Assembly: GCA_026702755.1 (NCBI GenBank)
Contig: JAPPBX010000082.1
Span: 1 to 64,000, forward strand
Reading direction: 5' to 3'
Length of the DNA: 64,000 nt
Source: Candidatus Poribacteria bacterium
Lineage (GTDB): Bacteria; Poribacteria; WGA-4E; WGA-3G
Under the pieces are notes generated by a model that did no database searches, was not told where the DNA came from, and worked only from the letters and a program-made list of their open reading frames with translations. Positions within the stretch are counted from its first letter, which is position 1; each line of letters starts with the position of its first letter. Positions 15,930 through 24,012 of the stretch are shown in pieces. The translations under genes and the position numbers were made by a program.

Positions 15930-17094
15930 AGAAGTTCTGATGTCCAGCCAATTTTGTTCTGCCGATCTTTGCGCTTTCACGATGCGCCTCAACGCGTTGC
16001 GCAAGGTCAAGCAACTGTGCTTCCGATATATCGTTGGAGGCTTCCAAGTCCATCACGAGTTCCGCAAGCTGCTCGTCATCATCAATAGCACCGCGTTGGG
16101 TTAATTCTTCCAAAAAGGCATCTGTACTTAAAGTAGGACTGACACGCCAACGCATACCGAGATCATACCTAAATTGTTCGCGAATATGTCTCAAAATCTC
16201 CATGTGTGTGTTACCCTTTTGATACAAATCCGTCATCGCGTGGACGTATTCGGAACTCAAGCGTCTAATCCTCTCCTGTACATCCAAAGGTTTGCCGAAC
16301 CGCCGTCCTCTCAATATCAGAAAAACGAAGAGAGTAAGACAAATATAGAGGGCGCCTAAACCGCCCGGTGTTCTAAATAAGAGTGTCGCAAATGGATTTT
16401 GTGGCTTTGATTCACGCGTGTAGTATTTCCACACAGCAAGCCCGATCCGTGCATTGCGTGGAAACGTTGAAGTTAAGTTGTAAAGAAACATAGCATTCCC
16501 AACATGCCGCAGCCCTCTCTTACGAAACATAGAGTCGGAAACAATAAAAAAGGCGCGTCCTTTTCCATCGCGCAGCGTTACAACCACGGCGTTATCCTCT
16601 GTTCCGTAGAGCGTCGCGACTTCGCGTTCAGAAGTTTTAATAGCAAAATCCGTACCCACTCGAATCTCATCAACCGGATGCTGTGGAAAAAGCGGTTCAT
16701 CTGGAGTTCGATATGAGAATTCCAACCTTTTCGTTAGTTTTTGGAGTTCTAAGCCGAACGCTGCGTAGAGTTGATGCAGTGCCTGATCTTTACCAGCTAC
16801 AATTAATGTGCCTCCAGCATTGACAAAGTTTTTTATATCCTGGACCTCCGTTTCAGTCGGTGTTTCGTCGATGTCATTCAGGAATAAAACATCATATCTA
16901 TCCAGTCGTGCCGGATATAGCACTGATATTTCTCTAACGCTGAACCTTAAATTGCTTAAGATACGGGAAAGCACCTCTCTATTAGATAAATATGAATCAG
17001 CCGATAACTGGGAACCGGCATAAGCAATCAAGATGAGACTGAAAATAGATATTTGGACAATTCGCATTTTGGCTGTGCGGGTTTCTATAGACAT
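15928..17094 (-). CDS. DUF4350-domain membrane protein
   Basis: This 388-aa protein has an N-terminal membrane anchor (about residues 10-30), a periplasmic DUF4350 domain with DVLFLNDIDETPTETEVQDI and a GGTLIVAGKD turn, then one further membrane span (GALYICLTLFVFLILRG) and a cytoplasmic helical tail. DUF4350 proteins accompany MoxR/DUF58 modules. I place the start at 17094, where GAGGGATGAT precedes ATG; an upstream in-frame ATG at 17145 would add 17 polar residues. Its stop codon lies inside a dispersed repeat, so the last few residues may not be ancestral. Function unknown. Confidence 0.8.
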   Translation of the reverse strand: MSIETRTAKMRIVQISIFSLILIAYAGSQLSADSYLSNREVLSRILSNLRFSVREISVLYPARLDRYDVLFLNDIDETPTETEVQDIKNFVNAGGTLIVAGKDQALHQLYAAFGLELQKLTKRLEFSYRTPDEPLFPQHPVDEIRVGTDFAIKTSEREVATLYGTEDNAVVVTLRDGKGRAFFIVSDSMFRKRGLRHVGNAMFLYNLTSTFPRNARIGLAVWKYYTRESKPQNPFATLLFRTPGGLGALYICLTLFVFLILRGRRFGKPLDVQERIRRLSSEYVHAMTDLYQKGNTHMEILRHIREQFRYDLGMRWRVSPTLSTDAFLEELTQRGAIDDDEQLAELVMDLEASNDISEAQLLDLAQRVEAHRESAKIGRTKLAGHQNF

Positions 17095-17208
17095 ATCATC
17101 CCTCTGGGGTGGGGAAAGAGACGAAACCCTTTCTGAAATGTGCAAAACTTGTTAGTAGTAACTTGGGTGATTATAGTAAATCCCGTAATTATCTATACAC
17201 CAATGCAA

Positions 17209-17238
17209 GGGCGAGGATACAATCCTCGCCAGCGGCGT
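17209..17238. repeat. Small hairpin GGCGAGGAT-aca-ATCCTCGCC
   Basis: The 21-base palindrome at 17210-17230 plus AGCGGCG is nearly identical to 5480-5509. It lies between the DUF4129 and DUF4350 genes inside the operon. Confidence 0.65.
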
Positions 17239-17276
17239 GCGTGCATTTTGACTTTGGCTGCGAGGGTGCTCTTAAT

Positions 17277-17906
17277 TCAGTTTCTCACATAGACTTTTTG
17301 TAAGAGGTCTCGATAATTCGCGACCGTCTCTGCATCGCATGGTTTGTGTCCGTACCAGACTTCATCAAAAATAGTAATCGCAGGTCCGAGTGCGGTGTAT
17401 AGGTCGATGTCTGTTTGCGCTTGATGGAGATATTCGCGATTTGTTAGACTCCTATCATAAGGGAGGCTCCCTCGTTCTTGGAGGTGCAAAATAGCGGAGA
17501 GATAGAGGAATCGGAGCGCACCGCGAAAGTCGCTTGCTGCCTCTGCTGTCTCCGCGCGGGCAAGGGCAGCTCTCTCTGTTTCTACATGCTCCAATCCGGT
17601 GTCTGACAAGCTGTCGAATGCCTCAGTAATCAGATTTGCCCGGATTTGGCGGATGAAAAAGAGGACCACAATCCCCAGTGCGATGGCTCCAAGAGGAAAC
17701 AGAATAAACCTGAGATCAGTCTCCCAGTCGCTTCTGGGTTCGAGAAGTTTCAATAAAACCTTCCGGTACTCTTCGTAAGAAACCTCCGTTTCTCCGCGGC
17801 GCGTATCTAATTCTTCGCGAAACGCCTGTTCTTCAGCCTCCATTGCAAAGAGCGCGGAAAAACCGATAAGGCACACTATAACGCAAAGACAAACTCTTTT
17901 TTTCAC
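17277..17906 (-). CDS. DUF4129-domain protein
   Basis: This 209-aa protein has a signal-like N-terminus (MKKRVCLCVIVCLIGFSALF), a membrane span at about 63-86, and a C-terminal DUF4129 domain. The domain shows ALRFLYLSAILHLQERGSL, then SLTNREYLHQ and IFDEVWYGHKPCD, the usual pattern. It is part of the DUF4129-DUF4350-MoxR-DUF58 set. It begins two bases after the stop of the membrane protein at 17909-19021. Function unknown, but the domain is often fused to transglutaminase-like proteins. Confidence 0.82.
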   Translation of the reverse strand: MKKRVCLCVIVCLIGFSALFAMEAEEQAFREELDTRRGETEVSYEEYRKVLLKLLEPRSDWETDLRFILFPLGAIALGIVVLFFIRQIRANLITEAFDSLSDTGLEHVETERAALARAETAEAASDFRGALRFLYLSAILHLQERGSLPYDRSLTNREYLHQAQTDIDLYTALGPAITIFDEVWYGHKPCDAETVANYRDLLQKVYVRN

Positions 17907-17908
17907 GG

Positions 17909-19021
17909 TTATGCCATCCCTTTTACAGCATCCGTTTGCACATCTACCCTTTCAAGGTAGAGCCGTGTCGTTAAAATCGCCCATATCGGGACTAAAAAGG
18001 TAGCAATCAGACCTTTGACAACCAGGATCGCCACCGTGGTGGGAACACTCAATAATTGCGGCAGCACGATCTCAACATCACCACCAATGAAGAGGCTCAA
18101 GAACTTGAGAGGTGGTAACGCCTCACGAACTTGTGTGAGATCTGGAATAAACACAGAAAACACCAACAAGACGATACCGAGCAGCACAGAGGTAATGACA
18201 GAAGCGATCCAACCTGTTAAAAGATAAATCCCGAAAAAACGTAATCTTGCCCCGCTGACCAACGCATGACTCCGACGAAAAATACCGATGATGGAATTAT
18301 TCTCAAGGATGAGACACGGATTGTAGAGGCTCAACGTCACGAGAAAATAAATATAGGAAACATTGGAAACCGTAATCAAAAAGGACGTTAACTCAAAGGG
18401 TAATATACGACCCAGCGAAGGCATCAACAATAAAACCAAGCCGTAGAGATTAGCAACCACATCTATAAGTAAGATAAAGATCAAAAGGGCGGCGAAAACC
18501 ATGAATGCCTTGCGTCCAGTCTGTCGCCACATTTCACGAGCAGTTAAAGAAGTCGGATCCTGTTGTCCAATATCGGTAGCCTGTGCGTCACGCGATATGC
18601 GGGCAACAGCAAGGGACAGCGGACAGAAAGTTAGCAGTAGAAGGATTAGGAGACTGTATTCAAAACTTCGGAAATTGAGTTCCCATCTCCATGTAATCCC
18701 TTTATCGTCGGTTGAATGGAAAGAGGGTATCAGATAGAATTGCCAACTCACACCTGACGACCTTGTATCCGCGCCAACACCCGTAATCGTCGGATGAATC
18801 CCGCTGATTGTGTTAACATTAGCGGTAACTGTGCCGACAGGTCTGTTGCCGGAATCATTCATATCCTGCTCAAATCGTGAGATAGTAAAGAAAAACAGCG
18901 CAATATCCAATATAATTGCGATGATCGAAACCGGCATCATGATACGCCAGAACAGACCACCGTGATTGCGATAGAGCGTAACAATTGTTCCAGCAAGTCT
19001 GGTGCGTTGACCGTCAAGCAT
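17909..19021 (-). CDS. Multi-pass membrane protein, paralogue 2 of 3
   Basis: This 370-aa protein has about six membrane segments and a polar extracytoplasmic loop near residues 50-110. The start, GTIVTLYRNHGGLFWRIMMP, aligns with the YRNHYRLLLEIAAVY and YRAHFLPFLAIASGY starts of its two paralogues. The end ILTTRLYLERV matches their LLYFDLRIRKE endings. No enzyme motif is present. It is placed between the DUF4129 gene and the paralogue at 19067, so it forms part of the same operon and probably the same membrane assembly. Confidence 0.7.
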   Translation of the reverse strand: MLDGQRTRLAGTIVTLYRNHGGLFWRIMMPVSIIAIILDIALFFFTISRFEQDMNDSGNRPVGTVTANVNTISGIHPTITGVGADTRSSGVSWQFYLIPSFHSTDDKGITWRWELNFRSFEYSLLILLLLTFCPLSLAVARISRDAQATDIGQQDPTSLTAREMWRQTGRKAFMVFAALLIFILLIDVVANLYGLVLLLMPSLGRILPFELTSFLITVSNVSYIYFLVTLSLYNPCLILENNSIIGIFRRSHALVSGARLRFFGIYLLTGWIASVITSVLLGIVLLVFSVFIPDLTQVREALPPLKFLSLFIGGDVEIVLPQLLSVPTTVAILVVKGLIATFLVPIWAILTTRLYLERVDVQTDAVKGMA

Positions 19022-19066
19022 TCTGATTTCCTTGCCACTGGGCTTGAAAAGCGTGGAAGCGACTTT

Positions 19067-19951
19067 CTACTCTGTTACCTGCACCTCAATATCAAAAGCC
19101 TCTTTCCGAATCCGCAGATCGAAGTAGAGCAGGGTGGTACCGATGAGTGCAATCGGCATTGTGAGAGTGGCAATGAGTAGCCCAACGAAACGCTGAACAG
19201 CGTAAGTAACCCACCCAGCCTCGGTTGGGGTTGGCGCGAACAAACGGCGGAGCGTATCCAGTAGACCAGTAACCCCTTCAGCTTGCTCAGTTGCGATAAT
19301 TCCTGTCAATGTGAGGATAAACTCAGTAGAAATGTAAAGAATGATTGTTATCATCCCGGAGATGAGATAAATTGCTATCAAAATTCCCAGAACCCGCCAC
19401 CAACTGCCTTTAACCAATTCCGTACTGCGCCCCAACGCATTCCACGCTTTGCTCTCCTCAAGCAGGACAGGTAAACTATAGAGACTCCACCGAACTCCAA
19501 AATAGATGCCGAAAGGAATACCAATAACCGTAATACACAAGCCTCCCACAGCTAAAAGATAAAGGACACCGCTGCCGAGATAGGACCAGAAGCGTCGGAG
19601 TGCCTGTTGAAAAGCAGCTCCTGAGGTCATCTCTCTTGTTAAGTAGACTTGCGCGCTCGCGTACATTAACCCCGCAGTCACCAACAAAGAAATTACAGAA
19701 GTCGCCATTAAACTGAACCCTGCTATAACGAAAATCGTACTCGGTGTCGCTCCTATGATAAAATAGGCAGAGATCAAATCTACTGCAAATCCTAAAACGA
19801 GATAAACGGCTGCAATCTCTAACAATAAGCGGTAGTGGTTCCGATAGACAGTAAATATCCCGTCCAGAATGTCCGTGAAATTCATCGGCTGCAGTCGTGT
19901 TGTATCGGTTTGACTGTCATCTGTCTGTGCCAATTCGTTGTGTTCTTGCAT
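19067..19951 (-). CDS. Multi-pass membrane protein, paralogue 3 of 3
   Basis: This 294-aa membrane protein has about six spans and the paralogue-specific LQPMNFTDILDGIFTVYRNH start and TLLYFDLRIRKEAFDIEV end. It is the first gene of the minus-strand operon that runs on to DUF58. A decayed copy of the 3' end of a fourth family member lies directly upstream (about 20029-20083), so the family has expanded by local duplication. Function unknown. Confidence 0.75.
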   Translation of the reverse strand: MQEHNELAQTDDSQTDTTRLQPMNFTDILDGIFTVYRNHYRLLLEIAAVYLVLGFAVDLISAYFIIGATPSTIFVIAGFSLMATSVISLLVTAGLMYASAQVYLTREMTSGAAFQQALRRFWSYLGSGVLYLLAVGGLCITVIGIPFGIYFGVRWSLYSLPVLLEESKAWNALGRSTELVKGSWWRVLGILIAIYLISGMITIILYISTEFILTLTGIIATEQAEGVTGLLDTLRRLFAPTPTEAGWVTYAVQRFVGLLIATLTMPIALIGTTLLYFDLRIRKEAFDIEVQVTE

Positions 19952-20028
19952 GTTCTCTCCAAGGTGTGAGGGTAGTTATTATTACAACCTATCTTACCAC
20001 ATTTTGTGCTTTACATCAAATTTACGAA

Positions 20029-20083
20029 CTATGTACCTGCATCTCAATATCAAACCCTCTTTTCGGATACGCAAATCAAAGTT
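20029..20083 (-). pseudogene. Remnant 3' end of membrane-protein paralogue
   Basis: Read on the minus strand, this encodes FDLRIRKEG and then, after a one-base deletion, DIEMQVHS, matching the C-termini FDLRIRKEAFDIEVQVTE (19067 gene) and FDQRIRKEGFDIEM (10255 gene). The rest of the gene is missing; a 104-bp repeat begins six bases beyond. Confidence 0.65.
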
Positions 20084-20088
20084 GTTTC

Positions 20089-20190
20089 GTTGGGTTTCGC
20101 TAAATCTATTATAGAAATAAGGTTCTCGTAAATCGAAATTTGCCATATAAATTGGTGGATTCTTGGTCTTTACCGCTCAACCCAACCTAC
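20089..20190. repeat. 104-bp-class element, copy D
   Basis: This begins GTTGGGTTTCGCT and ends CTCAACCCAACCTAC. Its ends match copies A-C while the middle differs. It abuts the gene remnant at 20029-20083, as if it had replaced the rest of that gene. Confidence 0.65.
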
Positions 20191-20224
20191 ATTACGTTTG
20201 CGTTTTATTATCGAACTCACGTTA

Positions 20225-20258
20225 AATAAAAAAGGCAAGAACGGTGTGTTCTTGCCTT
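20225..20258 (-). terminator. Rho-independent terminator of LamG gene
   Basis: On the minus strand AAGGCAAGAAC pairs with GTTCTTGCCTT (20232-20258) around a five-base loop, followed by TTTTTTATTT. It lies 16 bases after the LamG stop. Confidence 0.8.
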
Positions 20259-20273
20259 ATATGTGTAGATCCG

Positions 20274-21074
20274 TTATTGCTTTATGTATGCCCATGTGGT
20301 GGTGAGTTTGTCGTTGGGGGAAACGACGAAAGCCTTTTCCAATCCATCATCCATAATACTCTGAATCTCATCCTCACTCAGAACCACACTAAAAATACCC
20401 ACTTCGTCAATGATACCTCTATATTTACCAGCGTAACCGGAGCCGATGAACAAACTGAGATCGCTCGGACTGGAGTCTCCACAGGGGTGAGCACCACATT
20501 TCAGCCATTTAGCTTCGGCGGTGACTTCACCGTCTTTGTACATCTTATACTCGCGTTTTGAGACATTTCTCGTCTCAGCGACGTGAATCCACTCATCATC
20601 TACGAAAGTCCCAGGAGACGGTCTTGTAACCTCTACATAAGGCTGACAATTTCCGCCACAATCACCCCAATAAAAACTCAACCGCCCATCTGGTTCCTGT
20701 GTCAAGCAGCCTTCACCGCCATAAGATTTGCAAACTGTGTTTTGGCGACCCGCACCTACACTTTCAGGTCTAACCCAATAAACAATTGTTACATCTCCGT
20801 GGAACTGAAGTGATTTGTCATTCCCCATATCCACAAAAGATGTACCATCAAACTCCAGAGCCTTACCAAATTTGCCGTCCACCCACTTAGGTTTATTCGT
20901 GAGTGTCCCGTCGTTCCCGTTTTCAGAGGAATCTTTTGCAGTATCCCCCTTCCCCTCATCAAATTTCCATATTCCTACGACGGTTTCAGGGTCTAACAGC
21001 GCATAACTTGAAGTCGTTAGTATACCTATAGTAAACAGAACGACTATACCTATCCATACCAATCTGATTTTCAT
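20274..21074 (-). CDS. Secreted LamG/concanavalin A-like lectin protein
   Basis: This 266-aa protein has a clear signal peptide (MKIRLVWIGIVVLFTIGILT, cut after about residue 25) and one LamG-type jelly-roll domain. The domain is recognised by VGIWKFDEGKGDTAKDSS, then NGNDGTLTNKPKWVDGKFGK, ALEFDGTSFVDMG, and the closing GKYRGIIDEVGIFSVVLSED. Such domains bind glycans or form parts of larger surface proteins. Here it stands alone. It has its own terminator, and its 5' region faces the acyltransferase gene. The ligand is unknown. Confidence 0.87.
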   Translation of the reverse strand: MKIRLVWIGIVVLFTIGILTTSSYALLDPETVVGIWKFDEGKGDTAKDSSENGNDGTLTNKPKWVDGKFGKALEFDGTSFVDMGNDKSLQFHGDVTIVYWVRPESVGAGRQNTVCKSYGGEGCLTQEPDGRLSFYWGDCGGNCQPYVEVTRPSPGTFVDDEWIHVAETRNVSKREYKMYKDGEVTAEAKWLKCGAHPCGDSSPSDLSLFIGSGYAGKYRGIIDEVGIFSVVLSEDEIQSIMDDGLEKAFVVSPNDKLTTTWAYIKQ

Positions 21075-21386
21075 CTGTCTACTCCTCCTTATGCAGTAGG
21101 CGAGGTTGGATTTCTTTCGTTGAATAACTTGTCTACATATTTTCGGACTTTACAATAATTACAATAATGATAACAGATTTAGGAAAATAGTCAAGAAAAA
21201 TTTCTGCATTTGTCCTCAGTTTTTCGCGGTTGTTGAATGTATCTGGTTTGCCATGTTGCCTGCATGTGAAAGGCAGTTAAACGTGAGTCGGTGTAAACCC
21301 AAACGTAAAGACGAATGCGTTGCTTTGCACAGACAGGTGTGGTATACTCTATCTATGATAGGATATATGATGAAGGAGAAATAGCG
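21075..21386. other. Divergent intergenic region
   Basis: This 312-base stretch lies between the LamG and acyltransferase genes. It includes an AT-rich part (21118-21210) that could hold the LamG promoter, and the strong plus-strand promoter at 21320-21348. I see no gene. Confidence 0.5.
21320..21348 (+). promoter_or_regulatory. Promoter for LpxL-like gene
   Basis: TTGCTT at 21320-21325, a 17-base spacer and TATACT at 21343-21348 form a good sigma-70-type promoter 38 bases before the chosen ATG. Confidence 0.65.
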
Positions 21387-22292
21387 ATGCCCACTGCGCG
21401 TGTTCGATGGAAGGATAGATGCGTATATAGAATAGTCTCTATTTTCGGATGGTGGTGCCGTCGCCTTCCGAAAAAGTGGGCGATGCAATTGGGGAAAGGT
21501 ATTGGTATCTTGTTTTATCATCTCGTCAAAAAACGGCGGGACATCGCTTTGGGCAATCTGAAAATCGCGTTCGGTAGCCACCTCACAACATCAAAGCGTA
21601 CAGAAATCTGCAAGGCGAGCTTTATCAACGTCGGTAAGACCTGCATTGAATTCCTTCGATTTCCCAAATTAAACGCCGAAAACATCTGGAACGAGGTCTC
21701 TGTAGACGGCGCAGAAAATCTCCATGCCGCCTTGGCGGAAGGTAAAGGCGCGATCGTCTTCTTGCCACATTTCGGGAATTGGGAGCTGCTTTCGCTTGTA
21801 TACGGTGCGCTAATTCCGGATCGGGCGAAAGCTATTGCTTTCCCGATAAAAAACGCTTTGCTTAATGCTTACATTTGGCGGCATCGCGAGCAGATGAGTC
21901 TAAAACTGATTCCTCGGAAGCGTGCGATCCGAGAAACGCTGAGTGCGCTTAAAAACAATCAAGCAGTCGGATTTTTCGCTGATCAGAATGCCGGTCCAGA
22001 AGGTGTATTCGTCAATTTTTTAGGGAAACCGGCTTCAGCAGCCCGCGGTCCCGCTGTCTTAGCACGCAAGACCGGGGCACCGCTTCTCTTCTCCCTCAGT
22101 GTCCGTCAACCAGATGATCGGCACCGGGTCTATATTTCATCTCCGATTCACGTCGAAGCCTCCGATAATCTTGAACAAGATGTTGAAATTTACACAACAC
22201 AGATGTTGGCACAATTGGAAACATATATCCATAAATACCCTGAACAGTGGCTATGGCTTCACAATCGTTGGAAAACACAACCTTCGAGATAA
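21387..22292 (+). CDS. LpxL/HtrB-type lipid A acyltransferase
   Basis: This 301-aa protein belongs to the lysophospholipid/lipid A late acyltransferase family (LpxL, LpxM), which adds fatty acyl chains to lipid A on the inner membrane. The catalytic HX4E motif is PHFGNWE with His128 and Glu133. GFFADQNAG and LARKTGAPLLFSLSVRQ follow in the family order. The start at 21387 is chosen for the GAAGGAG site ahead of it; an in-frame ATG at 21315 lies upstream of the promoter. Its presence indicates an outer membrane with lipopolysaccharide-like lipids. Confidence 0.88.
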   Translation: MPTARVRWKDRCVYRIVSIFGWWCRRLPKKWAMQLGKGIGILFYHLVKKRRDIALGNLKIAFGSHLTTSKRTEICKASFINVGKTCIEFLRFPKLNAENIWNEVSVDGAENLHAALAEGKGAIVFLPHFGNWELLSLVYGALIPDRAKAIAFPIKNALLNAYIWRHREQMSLKLIPRKRAIRETLSALKNNQAVGFFADQNAGPEGVFVNFLGKPASAARGPAVLARKTGAPLLFSLSVRQPDDRHRVYISSPIHVEASDNLEQDVEIYTTQMLAQLETYIHKYPEQWLWLHNRWKTQPSR

Positions 22293-22398
22293 AAATTGTA
22301 TTGCATCAAGTCTGAATTCATGTTAAAATAGAACGGATCCCAAAAATGTTGACAAAGTTTACGTTAAAATAAATTTTAGATTACAAAGGGAAATTCTC

Positions 22399-23949
22399 AT
22401 GAAAAGATACACTTTGTCCTTCATCGTTTTAGTGATTGCTATCGGCATTCCATTTCTGCTCATTACGCCAAATGAAAGAGATGTGATGAGTGGCGATGAA
22501 CGCGTGACACGCGAGTTGCTAAACAACGCGCTGAGAAAAGCGATTCAAATTTCGACAGAGAATTATTACAAGCCGATAGAAGATCCCAACAAGATGTATC
22601 GTGGTGCGATCAAAGGGGCATTGGCATCCCTTGAAGATGACTACACGTACTATATCTTGAAGCGTGAGCATCAGCGTGCTGTCGAAAATCTCTATAACGC
22701 GGAATTTGGAGGACTTGGTGTTCAAATCTATGACGACCATCGTGGGTTCATTAAGATTTCTAAACCGATTCCGAATACACCCGCTGCCCTCGCGAATCTC
22801 CAAGCGGGGGATTACATTACCAAAGTCAATGGTAAGCGGATCCATCTGAGCGAAAAAACAGGTATGACGCGTGCCAGCGTGATCGATTTACTGAGAGGAA
22901 AAACCGGTACCGATGTAACGATCACAGTGCAACGCAAATTTCTTGAACCCTTTGAAGTAACACTAACGCGTGCCATCGTTCCCATCAGGAGTGTGAAGTC
23001 GACAATGCTTGACGGGAATATCGGGTATATTCAGATTTCAGGGTTCATCGGAAACAAGGACAGGACAGAAGAAGAGTTTAAAAATGCGCTCACAGCGCAC
23101 AAAGCCGGGGGCATGAAAGCCCTCATTTTAGATCTACGAGGCAATCAAGGTGGACTTCTGAACGCTGCATATCACATTGCGGATGCCTTTATTGACAAAG
23201 GTCTCATCGTGTCAACAAAAAGCGAAACAAACAGCAAATTTAATGAGGAATATCCAGCGACCTCCAATATCTTGTGTCCACTGGATATTCCACTCATTGT
23301 CCTCGTCAATGAATATAGCGCGAGTGCTTCCGAAATCGTAGCGGGTGCGATTAAGGATACGCGTCGCGGGATACTCGTCGGACAGAAAACTTACGGCAAA
23401 GGAGTTGTCCAAAAACGCTACGAACTATCAGATGGCAGCTCAATGTCGCTCACGATCTCAACCTATTATACACCAAATGGCACTTCAATTAACGAGGTAG
23501 GGATTACACCACAAGTCTCCATTGAGCGTGAAGAACCTGATGAAATAGAACATATAATGCTCAGAAAACTCGATTCAACCGATTCCGTCGAAAATTTCGT
23601 CTCAAAATGGATCGACGACGCGCACCAGAAACCAGGTGAAATGCCAAAAGATTTCTCTCTGCTCGAAAGAGATCTTCCAAAATTGCAGCAAACACTTGAA
23701 GCGGAAGAAAATATCACCCTCAGTTTACGATGGCTCAGACAGCGCGCAGAGCAGTACTTTAATCTCTATGTCGGTATTGATCAGGTCGTGAATTTAGCTT
23801 ATGACCAACAATTGAAGGAGGCAATCCGCATCATTGAAGCAAATGAAGTTGAGAAGTATCTTAACCCAACACCGGATGCAGCAGCGGAACCCCCCTCAAC
23901 GACACAAGCGAATATGCCTCCGGAACATGAGACGACAACTGAAGAATAG
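22399..23949 (+). CDS. S41 C-terminal processing peptidase
   Basis: This 516-aa protein is a CtpA/Tsp-type serine protease of family S41, exported by an N-terminal signal anchor (residues 1-22). It has a PDZ domain (about 103-190; GGLGVQI and LQAGDYITKVNG) and the protease core with LDLRGNQGG (245-252), catalytic Ser309 in EYSASASEI and Lys334 in TYGKG. The C-terminal 130 residues are an acidic, helical extension. Such enzymes trim or degrade periplasmic proteins. The next gene begins after 63 bases. Confidence 0.93.
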   Translation: MKRYTLSFIVLVIAIGIPFLLITPNERDVMSGDERVTRELLNNALRKAIQISTENYYKPIEDPNKMYRGAIKGALASLEDDYTYYILKREHQRAVENLYNAEFGGLGVQIYDDHRGFIKISKPIPNTPAALANLQAGDYITKVNGKRIHLSEKTGMTRASVIDLLRGKTGTDVTITVQRKFLEPFEVTLTRAIVPIRSVKSTMLDGNIGYIQISGFIGNKDRTEEEFKNALTAHKAGGMKALILDLRGNQGGLLNAAYHIADAFIDKGLIVSTKSETNSKFNEEYPATSNILCPLDIPLIVLVNEYSASASEIVAGAIKDTRRGILVGQKTYGKGVVQKRYELSDGSSMSLTISTYYTPNGTSINEVGITPQVSIEREEPDEIEHIMLRKLDSTDSVENFVSKWIDDAHQKPGEMPKDFSLLERDLPKLQQTLEAEENITLSLRWLRQRAEQYFNLYVGIDQVVNLAYDQQLKEAIRIIEANEVEKYLNPTPDAAAEPPSTTQANMPPEHETTTEE

Positions 23950-24012
23950 GCACTCTCAGAAACATAGGCAGTTTCGTTTTCACTCGTCGCCGCGCTTTCC
24001 CAAATACAAAAT

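Larger units (their letters stand above)
19952..20273. other. Intergenic region with gene remnant and repeat
   Basis: This 322-base stretch holds a remnant of the membrane-protein family (20029-20083), a 104-bp-class element (20089-20190) and a terminator for the LamG gene (20225-20258). A promoter for the 19951 operon was not identified with confidence. Confidence 0.5.
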
